A stretch of DNA of 64,000 nt from Taeniopygia guttata (Eukaryota > Chordata > Aves > Passeriformes > Estrildidae): positions 58,961,501 through 59,025,500 of the forward strand of contig NC_133027.1 in assembly GCF_048771995.1 (NCBI RefSeq), written 5' to 3'. The number at the start of each line of letters is the position of its first letter. Position 1 is the stretch's first letter. Made by a program: the position numbers and the translations under genes. Shown piece after piece: positions 63,762 through 64,000 of the stretch. The notes under the pieces are model-generated. The model had not been told where the DNA came from and did no database searches. It was given only the letters and a program-made list of their open reading frames with translations.

Positions 63762-64000
63762 GTAAGGCAGGGGCGGCGGGGAGGTGAGGGGGGGGTACGC
63801 GAGGCGGCGGCTCCCGCCGCGCCCCCGGGCCGGGGAAAGTTTCCCGCCGCGGCTGCGGCCACCTGCCGCAGCGCTGGGCACCTCCCGGGCCGGGCACGGA
63901 GCCGGGGCGCGGCGGGGCCGGGGCTGCGCCACGGCCGGCGCCGCAGTCATAAAACTCCCGCCGGCGGCAGCAGCGGCGGGGCGGGGGGCGAGGGCGGCCG
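63762..64000 (+). other. AKAP12: start of AKAP12 intron 1
   Basis: It begins with a consensus donor, GTAAGGC, directly after the first coding exon and continues to the window end as CpG-rich sequence, including GGGGCGGGGG GC boxes near 63976-63986. No second exon lies within the window. Confidence 0.8.

Larger units (their letters stand above)
63005..64000. promoter_or_regulatory. AKAP12: CpG island covering the AKAP12 alpha promoter and first exon
   Basis: Composition changes abruptly at about 63005 to very GC-rich, CpG-dense sequence that continues to the window end. There is no TATA box at a sensible place, as is normal for CpG-island promoters. Visible sites include GC boxes (for example GCCCCCGCCCC at 63241-63251 and GGGGCGGGG at 63266-63274), a MARE/AP-1-type palindrome at 63190-63204, a GATA-type CTTATCAG at about 63322-63329 and an E-box TCATGTGA at 63367-63374. 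From memory, rodent SSeCKS/AKAP12 alpha promoter work implicated an E-box bound by USF1 with Sp1/Sp3 GC boxes in repression by Src. The arrangement here is compatible with that. The exact start of transcription cannot be read from the sequence. Confidence 0.85.

Noticed and set aside
63198..63950. 250-codon open frame on the - strand through the CpG island
   Set aside because: It is a by-product of GC-rich, stop-poor sequence opposite AKAP12 exon 1. It is Gly/Ala/Arg/Pro low complexity with no recognisable domain, and it runs through the strong exon-donor structure on the other strand.

Overview
The window reads as vertebrate nuclear DNA, most likely from a bird. It is mostly AT-leaning and CpG-poor, with few long open frames and many short A/T tracts. 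It carries remnants of CR1-type LINE 3' ends, including the diagnostic ATGATTCTATG end at about 51570 and a GGACTAGATGATG block at about 58220, and it ends in a dense CpG island. Only two pieces of real protein-coding sequence can be supported, both on the + strand. Nothing prokaryotic (operons, CRISPR, IS elements) is present.

Layout. (1) 1-21499 is read as the 3' part of the last intron of MTHFD1L, the mitochondrial monofunctional C1-tetrahydrofolate synthase (formate-THF ligase). No earlier exon was found in it. (2) 21500-21589 is the terminal coding exon of MTHFD1L: 29 residues and a stop, containing [16 protein letters not shown] and ending in KGLF. Its 3'UTR follows and probably ends at one of a few candidate poly(A) signals before about 23.5 kb. 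(3) About 23.5-63.0 kb is intergenic: short CR1 remnants, A/T tracts, small tandem repeats, and a GC-richer block at 33.2-34.3 kb with an LTR-like CCAAT/TATA arrangement. (4) 63.0-64.0 kb is a CpG island with the promoter, 5' leader and first coding exon of a gene whose product starts MGAGSSAEP. I identify it as the alpha (myristoylated) form of AKAP12 (gravin/SSeCKS). The exon ends at a consensus donor, AAG|GTAAGG, and intron 1 runs off the window.

The order MTHFD1L then AKAP12, both on the same strand, matches what I know of human chromosome 6q25.1, so each call supports the other. From the MTHFD1L stop to the AKAP12 start is about 42 kb, clearly shorter than the human gap as I remember it, which fits a compact avian genome. 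The two genes are not functionally linked: one makes formate in mitochondria, the other is a membrane-anchored scaffold for PKA and PKC.

The observations most worth a second look are in the AKAP12 promoter and leader. They are two tiny upstream ORFs joined by an overlapping TGATG, a TCATGTGA E-box lying across that junction, a MARE-like TGAGTCA palindrome, a 10-bp GC-rich tandem triplication, and a long pyrimidine tract. I found no convincing new biological system; the remaining findings are modest.
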